64,000 nucleotides of DNA, taken from Chlorokybus atmophyticus (lineage: Eukaryota; Streptophyta; Chlorokybophyceae; Chlorokybales; Chlorokybaceae). The stretch spans positions 90,191 through 154,190 of the forward strand of contig RHPI01003488.1 in assembly GCA_009103225.1 (NCBI GenBank). The letters are read 5' to 3'. A program made the translations under genes and the position numbers. Positions 1 to 11,854 of this stretch are shown piece after piece. Positions within the stretch are counted from its first letter, which is position 1. Every line of letters begins with the position of its first letter. The notes below the pieces were generated by a model. It did no database searches. It saw only the letters and a list, made by a program, of their open reading frames with translations, and was not told the origin of the DNA.

Positions 1-1640
1 GAACCTGAGCGGGATGCACATACAAATTATTGATGAGGAACGCAGCATGGACGCAATGAACACACGGGTGACACCCTCGTGCACCACCGTAGTGTCGCTC
101 GCCCAGGTTGTGGTAACCTCACTTGCCTGAATGTTGACATGCAGTTGGGTAATTCCATCACGGCGCAACACACGATCAAAAACCTTGTCCACAAAGACTT
201 GCATGCGTTGTAGCAAGTCATTGTGAGCAAGGTTAGTATACGGTGTGGTAAAGTCAAACATTTGCAAGCAGACATGCTCACGCTTCCAATGTGGGCTACG
301 GCTGTTGTTGTAAGAGTTGCGCATGAAGCCCTTGGAGTTTTTCAATATCCAACTGTGCAACTCCTCCCAAAAGGCCTCACTGCTTAGCACGTCCACCATA
401 TCAGACATACCTTTGTAGCAACATGTTAACTACACAGCAGCGTCAAACAGGGTTGTAGCATATGCCGCTGCTATAAAGCGTGGCTTGGGGGGTTCCTTAC
501 GTAGCTTGACTGTTACATACAAGTGAGGCAATCGTGCTGGCACTCCGTGTTTGACCATGGCAAAGCCGTGCTGCGTGTTGTATGCTTAATGGTTCTGCAC
601 GATGTCCTGCGCTGCCACCTCTGAAAGCTGGTAGGTGTCTATAGCTAGCCTCGTTCTGAGGCACTGCAAGTAATAGGCTTTACACACAACTGCCAGAGTA
701 CGACCACACTTATCCACCTGTGTAACCATCATATTGGCCTGCAAGTCCTTCAGTCGGTGACGGTCACCTTCTGTCATAGCAAGGTATGAAGGCAAATCGG
801 GCATGTCTGCAGGCGGTGTGTGTGCTTGTGCATCAACCTCTGCCAACACAGCTTGCACCTATGGTTGCATAAAACCTGGCTGATGCTTACTTCGCTCCAC
901 AACATCAGCAAACTTGCGCACCCCCCGCCTGACTGACTGCAAGGTGATCTGCAAAGTTGCAACTGCAAGAGCACGAAATTAGCTCCAACCTTAGCAATTC
1001 AGTCAAGCGTCCTGACCCTGAAACTCCGTAGTCAAAAGTCAAAACATGTTGTCAGCATGCGCATATGCATTGTATGGCTCAACATCACAACCACACAACC
1101 ACATCATCATGGTGTTTGCAACTGCACCGTAGTTTTTGTAACCAGTGATGTCCCGTTGACAATGGCATCTTCTAGAGTTGGGCTGTACTTCCAGGTTGTG
1201 ATGGGGTCTAACCAGCGTGCTTGCATCTGCTGCGGCACTGCCACTCTGGCTGATTCCCTAGCCAAGCACGCCTGCAAGTTCAAAGTGTCTTTGAATTGGC
1301 CTTTGAAAGCACATGTTACCAACAGGCGCGAGCGTGGTGGAGGTGTCCGGACTGAGTAGGAACAACAGGGCTTGTTTGATATTGGCCACAATTGCAATGG
1401 CCTTTATTGGGTCCAACTGCACAATTGGGAAGGCCACTCCATTTTGCGGATAGCAAGCGGCGACCATAATCTCTGGTTGCAAACAATCTCACAACATAAG
1501 CATACTGATGCGCAGTCCCATGCGGCACAGCACGTGCTGTTACAGCAATTTGGAATCTGCTGTATGCTGTGCGTGTGCGCTTTGCCTGGAGTGTTTCCTA
1601 TTTCAAACCACGTTGCGCATACGATTATGTTATGTAACAG

Positions 1641-1715
1641 TGGGCTCCGACCATTAGGCTATGGTAGCAAAAGATGAGGCCATAAGGTTTGTCACAATTT
1701 ATCTCAAATTGTAAC
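1641..1715 (-). repeat. second copy of the tRNA-like repeat
   Basis: This copy shares GGGCTCCGACCAYTAGGCTATGG (plus-strand reading, key part) and the following GTCACAATTTATC block with 2058-2130. The two copies are direct repeats about 415 bp apart. The B box of this copy is degenerate. Confidence 0.4.
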
Positions 1716-2007
1716 ATTCCTCCCCAAGTTAACCCACGGGTTCCTCTTTATCTAATGAAGCACCTACTAGCCCACGTCGCCGTGGCCACGGTCGTACCAT
1801 AACCGGTCCGCCCGCAGCCTTTGGAATCGGCCTACGAATGGTCATAACCGATCGAGCTGCAGCGACCATTCTCGCCGCGCGACCTGCCATCGCGGCGCGA
1901 CCGCTCACGCGGCCATAGGTCAAACTGGCTCGGTGCGCAGATAGTGAACCTGCGCTCAGCCTAGGGCAAGCCGCCCCCAATTGATTTTTGCCCTTGGATC
2001 TGCCTCA

Positions 2008-2089
2008 GTTCCCTACGGGAATTGAACTTGCGACGTCATGCTCCGTTATCATTGTAACGAGTGGGCTCCGACCACTAGGCTATGGTAGC
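2008..2089 (-). repeat. tRNA-derived SINE-like segment (A and B box)
   Basis: On the minus strand this begins GCTACCATAGCCTAGTGG (A-box-like, TAGCCTAGTGG) and about 55 nt later has AGTTCAATTCC (B-box-like). The spacing suits an internal RNA polymerase III promoter. The acceptor and T stems do not pair, so it is not a functional tRNA. It lies inside the retroelement. Confidence 0.35.
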
Positions 2090-2552
2090 AAAAGACGCTG
2101 CCATGAGTGAGATTAGTCACAATTTATCCCACATCGTGACACATTATGCCAATCTAATCCTTCTCCCTGAGCCTGGCGACTTTGTGCCATGCAGCGTCGT
2201 CGATGTAAGGCACGCAAGGGACATGCTCCAACGGGGACACGCCCCACGTATGCAGTCCATCGCGAAGCATCCTAAACTCCACAAGCGTTGCATTTGGTCC
2301 AAACGCAGCCTGGGAGTGCTCCTTGAAACGCTCAAAGGCAGTGCCATACACTAAGCCCACGTACACAACCATACTACCAATTAGGGAGTACATAGCATAG
2401 ATGACATGCGTTTCGTGAACAGGGCTGAGGGGTGCAGCAAGCGCATTGAAACTGTGCACCTTCACACGGACTTTGCATATGACTAGAAGTTGTAGCTGGT
2501 AGTGTGCGCGTAAGACTTGTCTTTTTACAGGTGCCCAGTCGGTCTGCGACAT

Positions 2553-3474
2553 GTTGTCCTAGCAGGCTGAAACAGGAGCATGCACATGCAGTACCTAAGA
2601 GCGTGCAACCTATGCTGCCCCCGCAATCCAACAAGCAGCCGAACCAACCAGTCAGCAAGACCCAAATACCACGAACCGCGCACCCACGCACGACAGAGAA
2701 GGCACGTAGGGCTGCATGCAGACCCAGGGCGGCCGATGGCGATGAGAGTAGGGCTTATACAGCACCCAAACTGCAACCAGGACTCACTGGCGTAGTGTAT
2801 GAGCTTGTCAAGTGATGCAATTCGCACTCGCATACAACACGGACAAACAGCCAGGACATCAGCACGCGCAATCAAATTAAGGCAGGGGCATAGCTAAGCG
2901 CAGTGCACTAGCTAAGTGCGTGCAAGGGTTGGGGGTGAGGGCGTGGGGCAAGGCAGAGCATGCAAGGCAGCAGGGCACCACCTATGGCCATGCAGATACA
3001 GGCATTAGGCCGGTGGCTTTGGGCAGGCAGCAGCGAGACAACAGCAGCAGGGCGGGTGTCGATGGGAGTGGGGGTCATGTACTGTGCTGTAAGGTGCAGA
3101 TGCCACCACAGCCGCCATAGCAGTGCTTGCGCATTGTAAGACCCATATTGAGACCCTTAGTGAATGCCTGCAGGCATTCTCCAACGGCCAGATCCAACGC
3201 GACAAAGCATAAGTCGATTAGTACAGTAGGAACGCTGCCAGTTGCAGTCACAGCAGTCACGGTTAGTTACAGTTAGTCACCAAGCAAGCAGCACCCACAG
3301 ACTGACCAAGAGCATGCAAACACATCTGAAGGAGGAAGGGAGAGGGGAAGGGAACTCATGGGCTGCCTGCTGACTGCATTGCCACTGCTGCACCGCTACA
3401 TCTGCTGACTACCGTTGTTAACGCTGCCCTGGTCATGTTGTACAGGTAATTACACGTGCATGCATGTGTGTTGC
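2553..3474. other. intergenic, no gene recognised
   Basis: Short open frames on both strands have neither coding texture nor recognisable motifs. The stretch is moderately GC-rich with some CA/TG-rich patches. It may include the 5-prime part of the retroelement on the minus strand. Confidence 0.4.
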
Positions 3475-4265
3475 ACGAAGTATGGGCAGTAGTGAAGGTA
3501 GATCAGTAGTGAACTTGGACATCCCGGTGGTGAATATAAGAGTGCGATGGTGTAGTGTGCTGACTGCATGCATGTTTGCTACATTCTCATGCATGCCACA
3601 ATCCTTGCATACTATATTATACATCATGTATAGGGTATGCATCGTAGTCATTCCAGATCTCAGACATGTATGTTCTGTGCGCTTGGTAAGCAGCAACAGC
3701 AAGAATAGCACTTCAACTATCACCACAACCACGACAACAACCCTCCTCCTACCCGCCCTACCTATACAGCGTGTCTATTGGCATGAATCGCGCATGGTGG
3801 TGGGGGCCAAGCAGCTGTCCTGTGCGTCGTCGTCGTGCTTGCTGATGCTCGCACTCCCAGAGTAACCTCTACCTCTGCGTGCCTGCTCTCTGCACGTCAT
3901 CCCTACCCATGTCATCTTCATGCGTGCTGCTTCTCACACCGGTACCACTTGAGGGTCTTCAACGATAGGCTCGAACTTGATTCTAATATGTCGCGTAGCG
4001 CTTAACTCTTCGTTGGCCCCCATTTAACTCTATGCTTGTCCACCTAGCTCTCTTGCTGTTGCTGCACTTGCACTGTTACTTGTCTTGGTATCTACATTCA
4101 TGCACTCTTTGTGTAGTATAATAAATAGAGTGCAAGGATTGTGGCATGCATGAGAGTGTGACACACACATGCATGAGCAGTCGACTCACAACACCATGAA
4201 GCACTCTAATCAACCACCGGGCTGCCAACCTAGCTGCTACCTACCTTCTCTACTGCCCATACCCA
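3475..4265. mobile_element. foldback / MITE-like element with long inverted repeats
   Basis: The left arm (about 3478-3632) and the reverse complement of the right arm (about 4110-4262) share a series of blocks in the same order. These include GTATGGGCAGTAG, GAAGGTAG, CCCGGTGGT, GAGTGC, ATGGTGT and CTCATGCATGCCACAATCC. The arms are therefore diverged inverted repeats of about 150 bp around about 480 bp of non-coding DNA. No transposase is present. A partial third copy of the right arm lies at 63782-63840. Target-site duplications were not resolved. Confidence 0.55.
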
Positions 4266-4498
4266 TTAGACATGCAGGCATGCGTATGTAGTATGTCATG
4301 CACAATATGTGAAGCATGCTGGGCGTGCCATGCACACATACCCATCTAACTACACATAGCTATTGATTGACTTGATTCGCTTTACCGGTTATGATGTCAT
4401 GTGCGCCATTTGGAATAATGAAACGTTCCTCAAGCGCTGCGGAAACAACATTTGCCTAGCATGTATTGTACAAATTGATCAGCATCGACATGGATCAC

Positions 4499-7400
4499 CT
4501 AAAAACTTTTCTTGGTGTACGAGTGCATGTCATGTACTCCGCCTTCTTTTTGTGCTGCACCTGTTCGCACCTGCAATAACACACCAGTAGTTAGCAAACC
4601 GACACCAGAGAGAAGCCACGTTCACTACCATCAACCCCAAGAGCGTTGATGCAACACTCACCTCAAACCGCAATATGCCATTGTACAGCTTGGTGCGCGC
4701 ATCTGGGATGCTTATACAACCAAAGTCTTGGAAGCCCTGCTTGGCTGCCTGGATCAGATAAGGCACAAGCCTGCGTATGCTGCCCTTATCTACGACGGCA
4801 CCAGACACTCCTTGCGCTATCTGCACACATATGAGCACAGGTTGAGTCAGGCCAAAGCATGACTTAACCGCCAGCCGTAACTAATGTATTGCAGGCATGC
4901 ATATTTGACCTTAAGTCGAGTGGTGTCCGACAGGTAACGCGAGTCACTGCCCTTAGCCATGGCCTCTAGCGAGCCCATACCACGATATGCTTTCAAACGA
5001 ACACCATCCTGAAAAAGACGCAAGTTTTGTGAAGCCCTCAACTGGCACAATTAACGCAACAAACAGTTCACACCTTGTAAAAGTAGTCCCCTGGTGCCTC
5101 CTCTGTTCCTGCCAGCACACTGCCCATCATTGCACAGGAGCCACCAAGCGCAAGTGCCTGCAGGAAGAGAGCAATTTGCATATGGAAGTGGTCACCGGTA
5201 ATAGCTGAGTGTCCTTGCTTGATTCACATACCATTTCACACCTACACATAACAGCATAACACACCTTCACAATGTGTCCAGAGTTTTGGATGCCACCGTC
5301 TGCAATGATAGGCACATCTTTCGCGTTGGCATAGCTGGCCACCTTGTACACAGCTGTTGCCTGACAAGCAAGGTCAGTCTAGATCAATAAACACCCGGCA
5401 TTTTGAGTGACGACCTGCACTGACACACTTCAAGGGCGTACCTGTCCACGTCCAACTGCGCATACTTCCTGCGTTGTGCAGATTGAACCAGAGCCTGAAG
5501 CAACATCAACAGACGTTGAGAACTATGCAATCATGCAATCACAGGGTAGGCATGTACCCACCCATGCCTACGCGCAGGCCATCAACGCCAGCATCTATCA
5601 GGCGTCGTGCTTGTGCAATGGTGACCACATTCCTGCGCCGTCCCATGTATCAGCCCATGGAACACCAGCATCGCTCAGTGACCAAGTCAAGAGCTTCCAG
5701 CATGCTGATGCTGCAATGAAACATGCATACCCTCCAATGACGTCTAAACTCGGATGCACCCGCTTGATGTGCGAGACCATTTGCATCTGGAAAGTAGAAT
5801 CGCCTTGCGATGAGTCAAGCACCAGGACGTCAACCCCTGCTTGAACAAGAGCATCCAGCCGCTTCTTGTCATCTTCTCGCGTGCCAATTGCTGCGCCAAC
5901 CAGCAGCCTGCAGTCATCAGCACTTATTTTTTGGCTCACGACAATCAGCTGGCACAAGTAAGAGACCCGATTGCTGTGGTAGGGCGTGTCCACCTGCACA
6001 TGACAACCATTAGACAGCATGAGCATTACCTGCCCTGAGAGTCTCTTGAGGGTGTGCCTGCAGCAGGATAGCCCATACTTTTTTTCATTTCAGCACGAGT
6101 AACAACTCCAACTAGCTCTCCACTCTTGCCCAGGATTGGTACCGCTTGCTGGTGTGATTCTGCCAAAAGTAGCCTGACCTGTGGCAGAACAGTGAGCAGA
6201 AAGCCCACAACGAAAACAGAAGGAGAATTGTGCAAGATCTGAGTTTTGCGCGTAAACAACCCTTGTGACATGCTGCCAGTTCAGTACTCCACCCACTAGT
6301 ATGAACCCACAATGGCGTGCACGATGGCATCCTGCGCTGCAAAAAGCAAGAAAGCTACTTACATCCTCTGCAGTTGAATCCTCTGTAGCACGTGCGAGCT
6401 CCGCAGCGGGTGTCATGACCTCTGCAACTGAGGTACTCGCGCGGCCAGCAACCAAGTCCGCATCCACCTCACTGACAATCCCAAGAAGTCTACCGCCAGC
6501 GCGACCCTCTTCCACCACAGCAACGGCTAATGAACCCGTTGTTTCCCGCACTCGATCAAAGTCCTGTCACAAGAACCCTGAACATCTTCACCTATGCAAT
6601 GTCAATTGCTTGGACAGAAAAACAACAAACCATGGAGCCAGAATGCATATCATGACATGCATGCTGGGCAATGCATACCGCAATGGTGTGTGTCGGTGCA
6701 AGCAGGACAGGTTCCATAGCAGCAAGGCCGTGTACAGTGCCGCCACCTTTAGCAAGCGCAACGTGGCGGGCCTGTGTCTCAATGGTGTTATTGTAATGGA
6801 TAAATCCCAGCGCACCCAGAGTGGCCATCGTAGCAGCCATGCGCGCTTCTGTCACGGTGTCCATGGGGCTTGACAAAAGTGGTGTGCGTAAAGCAACATT
6901 GCGGCTGCAGCGCGACGACAGGTCAACCTGCATATGCGAGAAAGTGTTTTTCCATAGCCAGACCAGTGCTTGACATGCATTGCTGCCTGTGAACTTGACT
7001 GCAGCATGTTTGGCAGCATTATGAGCAAACCGAATAAGATGTCAACTGTGAAAGTATGCACGGAAATTGCAAAGGTGCTCGCTGTTATCACAGGACAAAC
7101 CTACAGCACTGAAGTTCATACAACTACAAGGTCTCTAAGTACACGTCAGCTCGCAGGTAGTGTACGCTATAAGTAACAACATATAAAAGATTGCCCTACG
7201 GTTGAGAAAAGAGTTCCGTCAAGAATGGCTTGTACATATTCTGTATTGGCAGCACACAATTGTCGATAGTAGCGTAGTGTCATGACGTAGTGTCATGACC
7301 GAAAACCAAGATCATGGAACGTAACGTTGAAAAGAATAAAAATGACTTTGGGGTTGATACAAATGGTAGAGATATCAGCATTGTGGGCTGCCATGATGTG

Positions 7401-7553
7401 CCTCACCTCATCCACACTGAAGCTGATATGCCCCGGGTGCATGATAACGTCATCGTAGGTATAGCTCATCCCCTGGCCAAATAGCTTGGCAGCGGGGAAC
7501 CCATCGTCCTCGTCGCTCCATTGCGCAACAACACCGTTGCTCACCGCCGCCAT
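4499..7553 (-). CDS. IMPDH: inosine-5'-monophosphate dehydrogenase (12 exons, 518 aa)
   Basis: This enzyme oxidises IMP to XMP with NAD+, the committed cytosolic step of guanine nucleotide synthesis. Exons on the minus strand: 7553-7407, 6927-6679, 6563-6363, 6178-6030, 5907-5731, 5632-5562, 5494-5442, 5360-5265, 5157-5074, 5008-4910, 4820-4662, 4570-4499. All junctions are GT-AG and keep frame; the total is 1557 nt. Visible motifs are [14 protein letters not shown] at the N terminus, [10 protein letters not shown] (about residues 65-75), a CBS pair (about 115-235), [21 protein letters not shown], the catalytic loop GSGSICTTQ with Cys337, [13 protein letters not shown], the flap [12 protein letters not shown] and the C-terminal [14 protein letters not shown]. 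Length fits the plant family (about 505-515 aa). I chose the ATG at 7553 because upstream sequence in that frame lacks ATG. No domain is missing. It is divergent from the transporter downstream. Confidence 0.95.
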
Positions 7554-8067
7554 GCCTGCCCCTTCGCCCGCCACCACCACGACCACCACTGCCGCCGCTC
7601 AATTAGGGTTAGCACATGCAACTCTCCAACTCGGAAGGGAAGCACTTGTCAATTTCTTCCGTGCTGACAGCACGGAAGAAAGAGCAGATGTTCATCGGCT
7701 TGATTCGGAAGTTCCACGAGGGCCGCGCCGTACAGATCTTTTATTGCCAGCAGATTCGACGGTTCGCTGCATTGATCGGAGGCAGCAGCGGTGGAAGAAA
7801 GATCAGCAGTGATCAGAAAGCAACAGCACTGGAAACATCAATGCAACCATCAAACGAACGAATAACGAAAAGCAGGATAACTCCTGCTTCGACATGCTGA
7901 TGGTGAAGCTCAGCTTGTGCCGCCTTGCGTGGCGTGTGCACAGGCTGCTTGCTGCTGAAGGCTAGCCTGGTCGGCTTGGAGTTGTGTGAAGCAGGGTGTG
8001 TGTAGCAACTCGTTGTGAAGCAGCAATCTGGTTAGGCTTATCTGCAGCTGGTAGTGAACCTGAGCCC

Positions 8068-8099
8068 CTTCAGCCAGCTACACTCACAGCTGGCTGAAG
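8068..8099. repeat. perfect 12-bp hairpin
   Basis: CTTCAGCCAGCT and AGCTGGCTGAAG pair perfectly around an 8-nt loop. Function unknown. Confidence 0.6.
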
Positions 8100-8557
8100 C
8101 CTTGTGGTCTAGTTGCTGCATCCTGGGAACCGCCGCCGGGTTATCCCCCGTGGCTGGGACGGTGTGCGGAGGTGGAGGTGGCATAGCTGAACCAGGCTTA
8201 TTGCTTTAGTGAGCTGAACAGCAGCTGAGATTGTTGCTTTGGGGTTGAGTGGACAAGGGAGAGTGCCATGCGCTGTGATCTTGCGCTGTTTCAAGCAAGA
8301 GCAGCCTGCTCAGGCTAGCTGGTCGTTGTGGTCGTACTAAGGCCTACCTTTATCATGGTGAGAGCCCCGCCTAGTCTGATGCTGCTGTGCTTGCAGCTTT
8401 CTTGCACCAGAGTTCCTTGCATGCTCAACTCCTGGTATATGCAAAGCAACGCAGTTGTACGGGGTGTTGCACCTTAAGACGTAGCGCAGTGCACCCAATA
8501 CATGTACATGTTGAAGACCAGCCATCTTGCTATCATCATGCATAAGCAGCCCGCCCC

Positions 8558-8875
8558 NNNNNNNNNNNNNNNNNNNNNNNNNNNNNNNNNNNNNNNNNNN
8601 NNNNNNNNNNNNNNNNNNNNNNNNNNNNNNNNNNNNNNNNNNNNNNNNNNNNNNNNNNNNNNNNNNNNNNNNNNNNNNNNNNNNNNNNNNNNNNNNNNNN
8701 NNNNNNNNNNNNNNNNNNNNNNNNNNNNNNNNNNNNNNNNNNNNNNNNNNNNNNNNNNNNNNNNNNNNNNNNNNNNNNNNNNNNNNNNNNNNNNNNNNNN
8801 NNNNNNNNNNNNNNNNNNNNNNNNNNNNNNNNNNNNNNNNNNNNNNNNNNNNNNNNNNNNNNNNNNNNNNNNNNN
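8558..8875. other. assembly gap (318 N)
   Basis: This is a run of N. Reading frames drawn across it are meaningless. Confidence 1.
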
Positions 8876-9117
8876 TCTCCCCCCCGCACAACTGCATGTG
8901 TGGTCATGTGTCTTAGTGAAGGTACATGCACCTGAAGCAAGACACTTTTGCTATCCACTCTCAACGCACGAACTGCTCGCCGCCAACACACATCATCATC
9001 ACCACCACCACCAACCACAACACTAACTGCATGAGTGGGCATGCGAGGTACGGGTACATGCACCTGCCGACACAAGCAGTTGAAGTGCACACTCAAGGGA
9101 CATGTAGCACTGTGAGT

Positions 9118-9173
9118 TGCACATGTGTGCACAATACGTCTTACTGTGCACACATGTGCAAAATAAGACGTAT
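9118..9173. repeat. interleaved inverted repeats (A-B-A'-B')
   Basis: A is TGCACATGTGTGCACA (9118-9133) and B is ATACGTCTTA (9134-9143). A' (9145-9160) is the exact reverse complement of A, and B' (9164-9173) is the exact reverse complement of B. The order A-B-A'-B' permits an H-type pseudoknot in single-stranded nucleic acid. Confidence 0.75.
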
Positions 9174-9419
9174 CTTTGCAACATCTTTGCTGCAGCCTCG
9201 TTGCAGTAGTCATACTACAGCAGGTGCACACCTATTCCATTACTATTTCAACTCTGCAAGCTGTATATCGCTAGCTACGTGACAGCTGTTATTGCTGATG
9301 AGTTTGCCTTGCTATATATAGACTTTCTTATGACGTATTGGTACAGGAGGTTAACACCATGCTGCAGTAGCATCAGGCACTTGCGCTGCGTGTATAGTTA
9401 TACAACGGAATCAACACAA

Positions 9420-11748
9420 ATGGTTCAAACAGCTGGTGAAGGGAGCGGTCAGGCCGAGCCAGTGCTTCCAGTATGTGTTCTTTCTGGATACAGTATTGCA
9501 GCATGTGATGATGATCGTGAACCCGAAACAGCATCCGCTGCACCTTCATTCCTACCCGCAATCAGCCTTGTCTTAACCCTCACTCTGCACTTCGCCGCAA
9601 TATTTGTCGCACTGCCCGCTACCCCTGATGTGTTGGCCCGAGAGTTGTGCGGCCACGTTGCAGCATCTTGCCCAATCGCTCTGTACTACTCCGCTATCTC
9701 TCTTGCTGTGAGTGCAGTAAGGACTGGTAGATGTGTGGCTTTGAGGTGTTTTGAGCACTTGGGCTTGGCAGCAGTCAAAATGACACGCTCTCCTCATCAC
9801 AGGTTGGCGCCTTGTTGACGGCAACGACTGCACCGTTGCTTGGTGCCCTGTCGGATTCAAAGTTTGGCCGCAAGCGCACCATCGCAGTGGCTCTTTGTTG
9901 CCACTTCGCACCATTTGCCATGTTTGCGGTAAGTTGAAGCTTGACAATCATGCTACTTAAGGGAATGCTGTTGGCACTTAACAAGCTGGTCCTGACTGTC
10001 AGATAGGGACTAGTAAGCCGTTTGTATGGGCGTACCTCTCTGTGCGCACGGTGTTTGGCGCATTCAACCTCACCTTACTCGGCCTCGCTCTCACATATGT
10101 GGTAAGCACATGCACAGACACACACGCACAGGGCTATGCCCTGACCATACAAACGAAGTACTATGTGCAGACCTATGCATGCGTGTGCACTTGCACACAC
10201 GCGTGCACACACCCTCAGTTGTTTGAGGTGTATCACGATGATTAACACCTTGAGTGTTGTTACTGAGTTGTTGGGTGATTGAATGTCCATTTGCTGCAGG
10301 CCGATCTTGTTCCTTCTGCTTCATCCACGTCATCCTGTCCTTGCTTGCGCACGTATTGGATGGGCTTGGCGGCTCTCTTGCCTCCGTCCATAGGTAACTT
10401 ACTCGGGACCGCGCTCTCACGTTCTTCATTTATTCCTGAGATTGCGGGCATGCTCGGTGGCGCCGCCAAAATCCATGGCCTGGGAGAAGCGACGCCAACA
10501 ATACACCGTGATGAGCTTGCGTTGTTCAGAGCCGCAGCTGTCATGAGCGCCACTGCCGCCATTGGCGTGCTCGTGCTTGTGCCAGAAAGAAGGTGCGCAT
10601 CTTCTCGTGATTAGCTGATGGCTTACAACGCAGCTTCGTATGCGCGGTTATACGTTCACACACACGCGTAGCAACACACATGAACGCAATGCTGCCTTAC
10701 AGGTCTCCTTCAAATTCACAAAAGCAGGAAAAGCCCAGCTCCCATTCAGTGGTAAGCAGATTTGTGCTCTCCTGCCACTCTTTCATCTGACCACAGCCTT
10801 ATACGAGAAGCCTGACATTGTTGTAAACAGCGGCGACAATCATGGCTGTACATTCTATGCGTGATAGTGTTCCTCTCTGCCCTGGCCGAGCGCGGTGACA
10901 GAGAGGCCCGGCTGTTTTTCTTGAAGTCCAGGTTTGGGTTCGCCAGAGCGCAGCTCTCAAGAGTTTTGCAGTTGCATGGAGCCACTGTACTTGGCTTGCA
11001 GGTTAGTAAACGACGTGACAACACGCTTGTGCATATACATGGCTGCTGCTGTGCACGTAACATAATGGTAACATGTGGGCAGGCAGTTGTGGCGCCATTG
11101 GTGACACGCGCGCTTGGTGTCACGGGCATGCTGGCTGGCTCTGCGCTTCTCAACTCCGCGCACGGGGTTTTGCTTGGTCTAGCCTCCACACCAACAAGTA
11201 ACTACTGTGATTGTCTCACCCAACATGCTGGTGTTGCTGTAAGTTTTGATGACATATACGACATAGGGAATGTGCTGAGTGATACAATGCATCATTGTGT
11301 GCAGTGGCATATGTCGCTGTAAGCATAGGTGCAGCTGGTGTGCTGGCTTGGCCGGCAGCCGCATCTCTTGTGGCAGCTGCCGCACCTCCTCATCAACAGG
11401 TGAACACACATGCCCGCCTTCATGCTATTGATGAATGCTTTACGTACGTACACTAACCTTACATGCATCCCACACACACAGGGTGTCTACCAGTCTTCGC
11501 TAGTGTCAGCGCGCTCTCTGGCAGACGTCATTGGTCCGGCCCTGTTTGACGCTCTTACTGGGGTGTTCATGTCCTCATGGAGACCGTTTGACTGCCCGGG
11601 CATTGCGTTCCTGTTGGGTGGGCTTGTAGCAGCGGGGGGGTTCGTGTTGACATTCCCCTTGGCAAGGTGCATGAGCAAAACAAAGTTTGGTGCAGAGACT
11701 GATGAGGAGGCCTTGACCAGACCGCTGCTGCTGGATGAAGAGGCATAG
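9420..11748 (+). CDS. major facilitator superfamily transporter, HIAT1/TetA-like (9 exons, 500 aa)
   Basis: This is a multi-pass membrane transporter of the drug:H+ antiporter-like MFS group that includes eukaryotic HIAT1/MFSD14; its substrate cannot be read from sequence. Exons: 9420-9707, 9803-9928, 10003-10101, 10300-10592, 10703-10751, 10831-11001, 11083-11197, 11305-11399, 11482-11748; all GT-AG, in frame, 1503 nt. Exon 1 gives a polar N terminus and TM1-2. Exon 2 carries the MFS signature GALSDSKFGRKRT between TM2 and TM3. Exon 3 has YLSVRTVFGAFN. Exon 4 ends the N-terminal six-helix bundle. Exon 6 begins TM7 (WLYILCVIVFLSALAERG). Exon 9 holds GVYQSSLVSARSLADVIGP and an acidic, dileucine-rich tail (RPLLLDEEA) that could be a vacuolar/endosomal sorting signal (inference). 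Exon 5 and the start codon are the least certain parts. Confidence 0.85.
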
Positions 11749-11854
11749 CGGCTGAGTTGTTGACGCTGAAACCAGTCTTGAGAGTGTAGATAAGCCTTAT
11801 AACTTATACCTTGTTCATTTACCGCACATTATATAGTATTCTACACATCAGTAT
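11749..11854. other. transporter 3-prime flank
   Basis: This is an AT-rich stretch after the stop, likely 3-prime UTR. I identified no specific poly(A) motif. Confidence 0.3.

Larger units (their letters stand above)
1..2552 (-). mobile_element. Penelope-like retroelement with N-terminal GIY-YIG-like domain, decayed, truncated by window edge
   Basis: The minus strand first encodes a GIY-YIG-like endonuclease (2552-2154): a YSLIG/VVYVG pair, FERFKEH, then WGVSPLEHVP. Downstream on the same strand is a reverse transcriptase: LKDLQANMMVTQVDKCGR and VVCKAYYLQCL (about 750-660), LPHLYVTVKLRKEPPKPRFI (about 520-460), and motif A FDFTTPYTNLAHNDLLQRM (about 260-200). This reads into the window edge, so the second half of the RT is not visible. 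VDK...VCKxYY and FDFxTxYTN are typical of Penelope-like elements. With the endonuclease first, the order matches the permuted Chlamys/Naiad type rather than canonical Penelope. In-frame stops near 860, 590 and 435 and a roughly 1.3-kb stretch of broken frames between endonuclease and RT show it is dead. Frames at 1107-1482 may be linker remnants. The RT call is fairly firm; the permuted architecture assumes that both parts belong to one element. Confidence 0.65.
7554..9419. promoter_or_regulatory. intergenic between divergent IMPDH and transporter genes, with gap
   Basis: The stretch between the two start codons should hold both promoters. It includes the sequencing gap, a hairpin at 8068-8099 (12-bp stem, 8-nt loop) and an interleaved inverted-repeat pair at 9118-9173. 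I could not place a TATA box confidently and see no convincing gene here. Confidence 0.4.

Noticed and set aside
2008-2089. Functional tRNA gene
   Set aside because: A and B boxes are present but acceptor and T stems do not pair.
6265-6873. 202-codon plus-strand frame
   Set aside because: It is antisense to conserved IMPDH exons 2-3 and lacks domains.
8337-9231. Open frames spanning the first gap
   Set aside because: They consist mostly of N; flanks show no domain.
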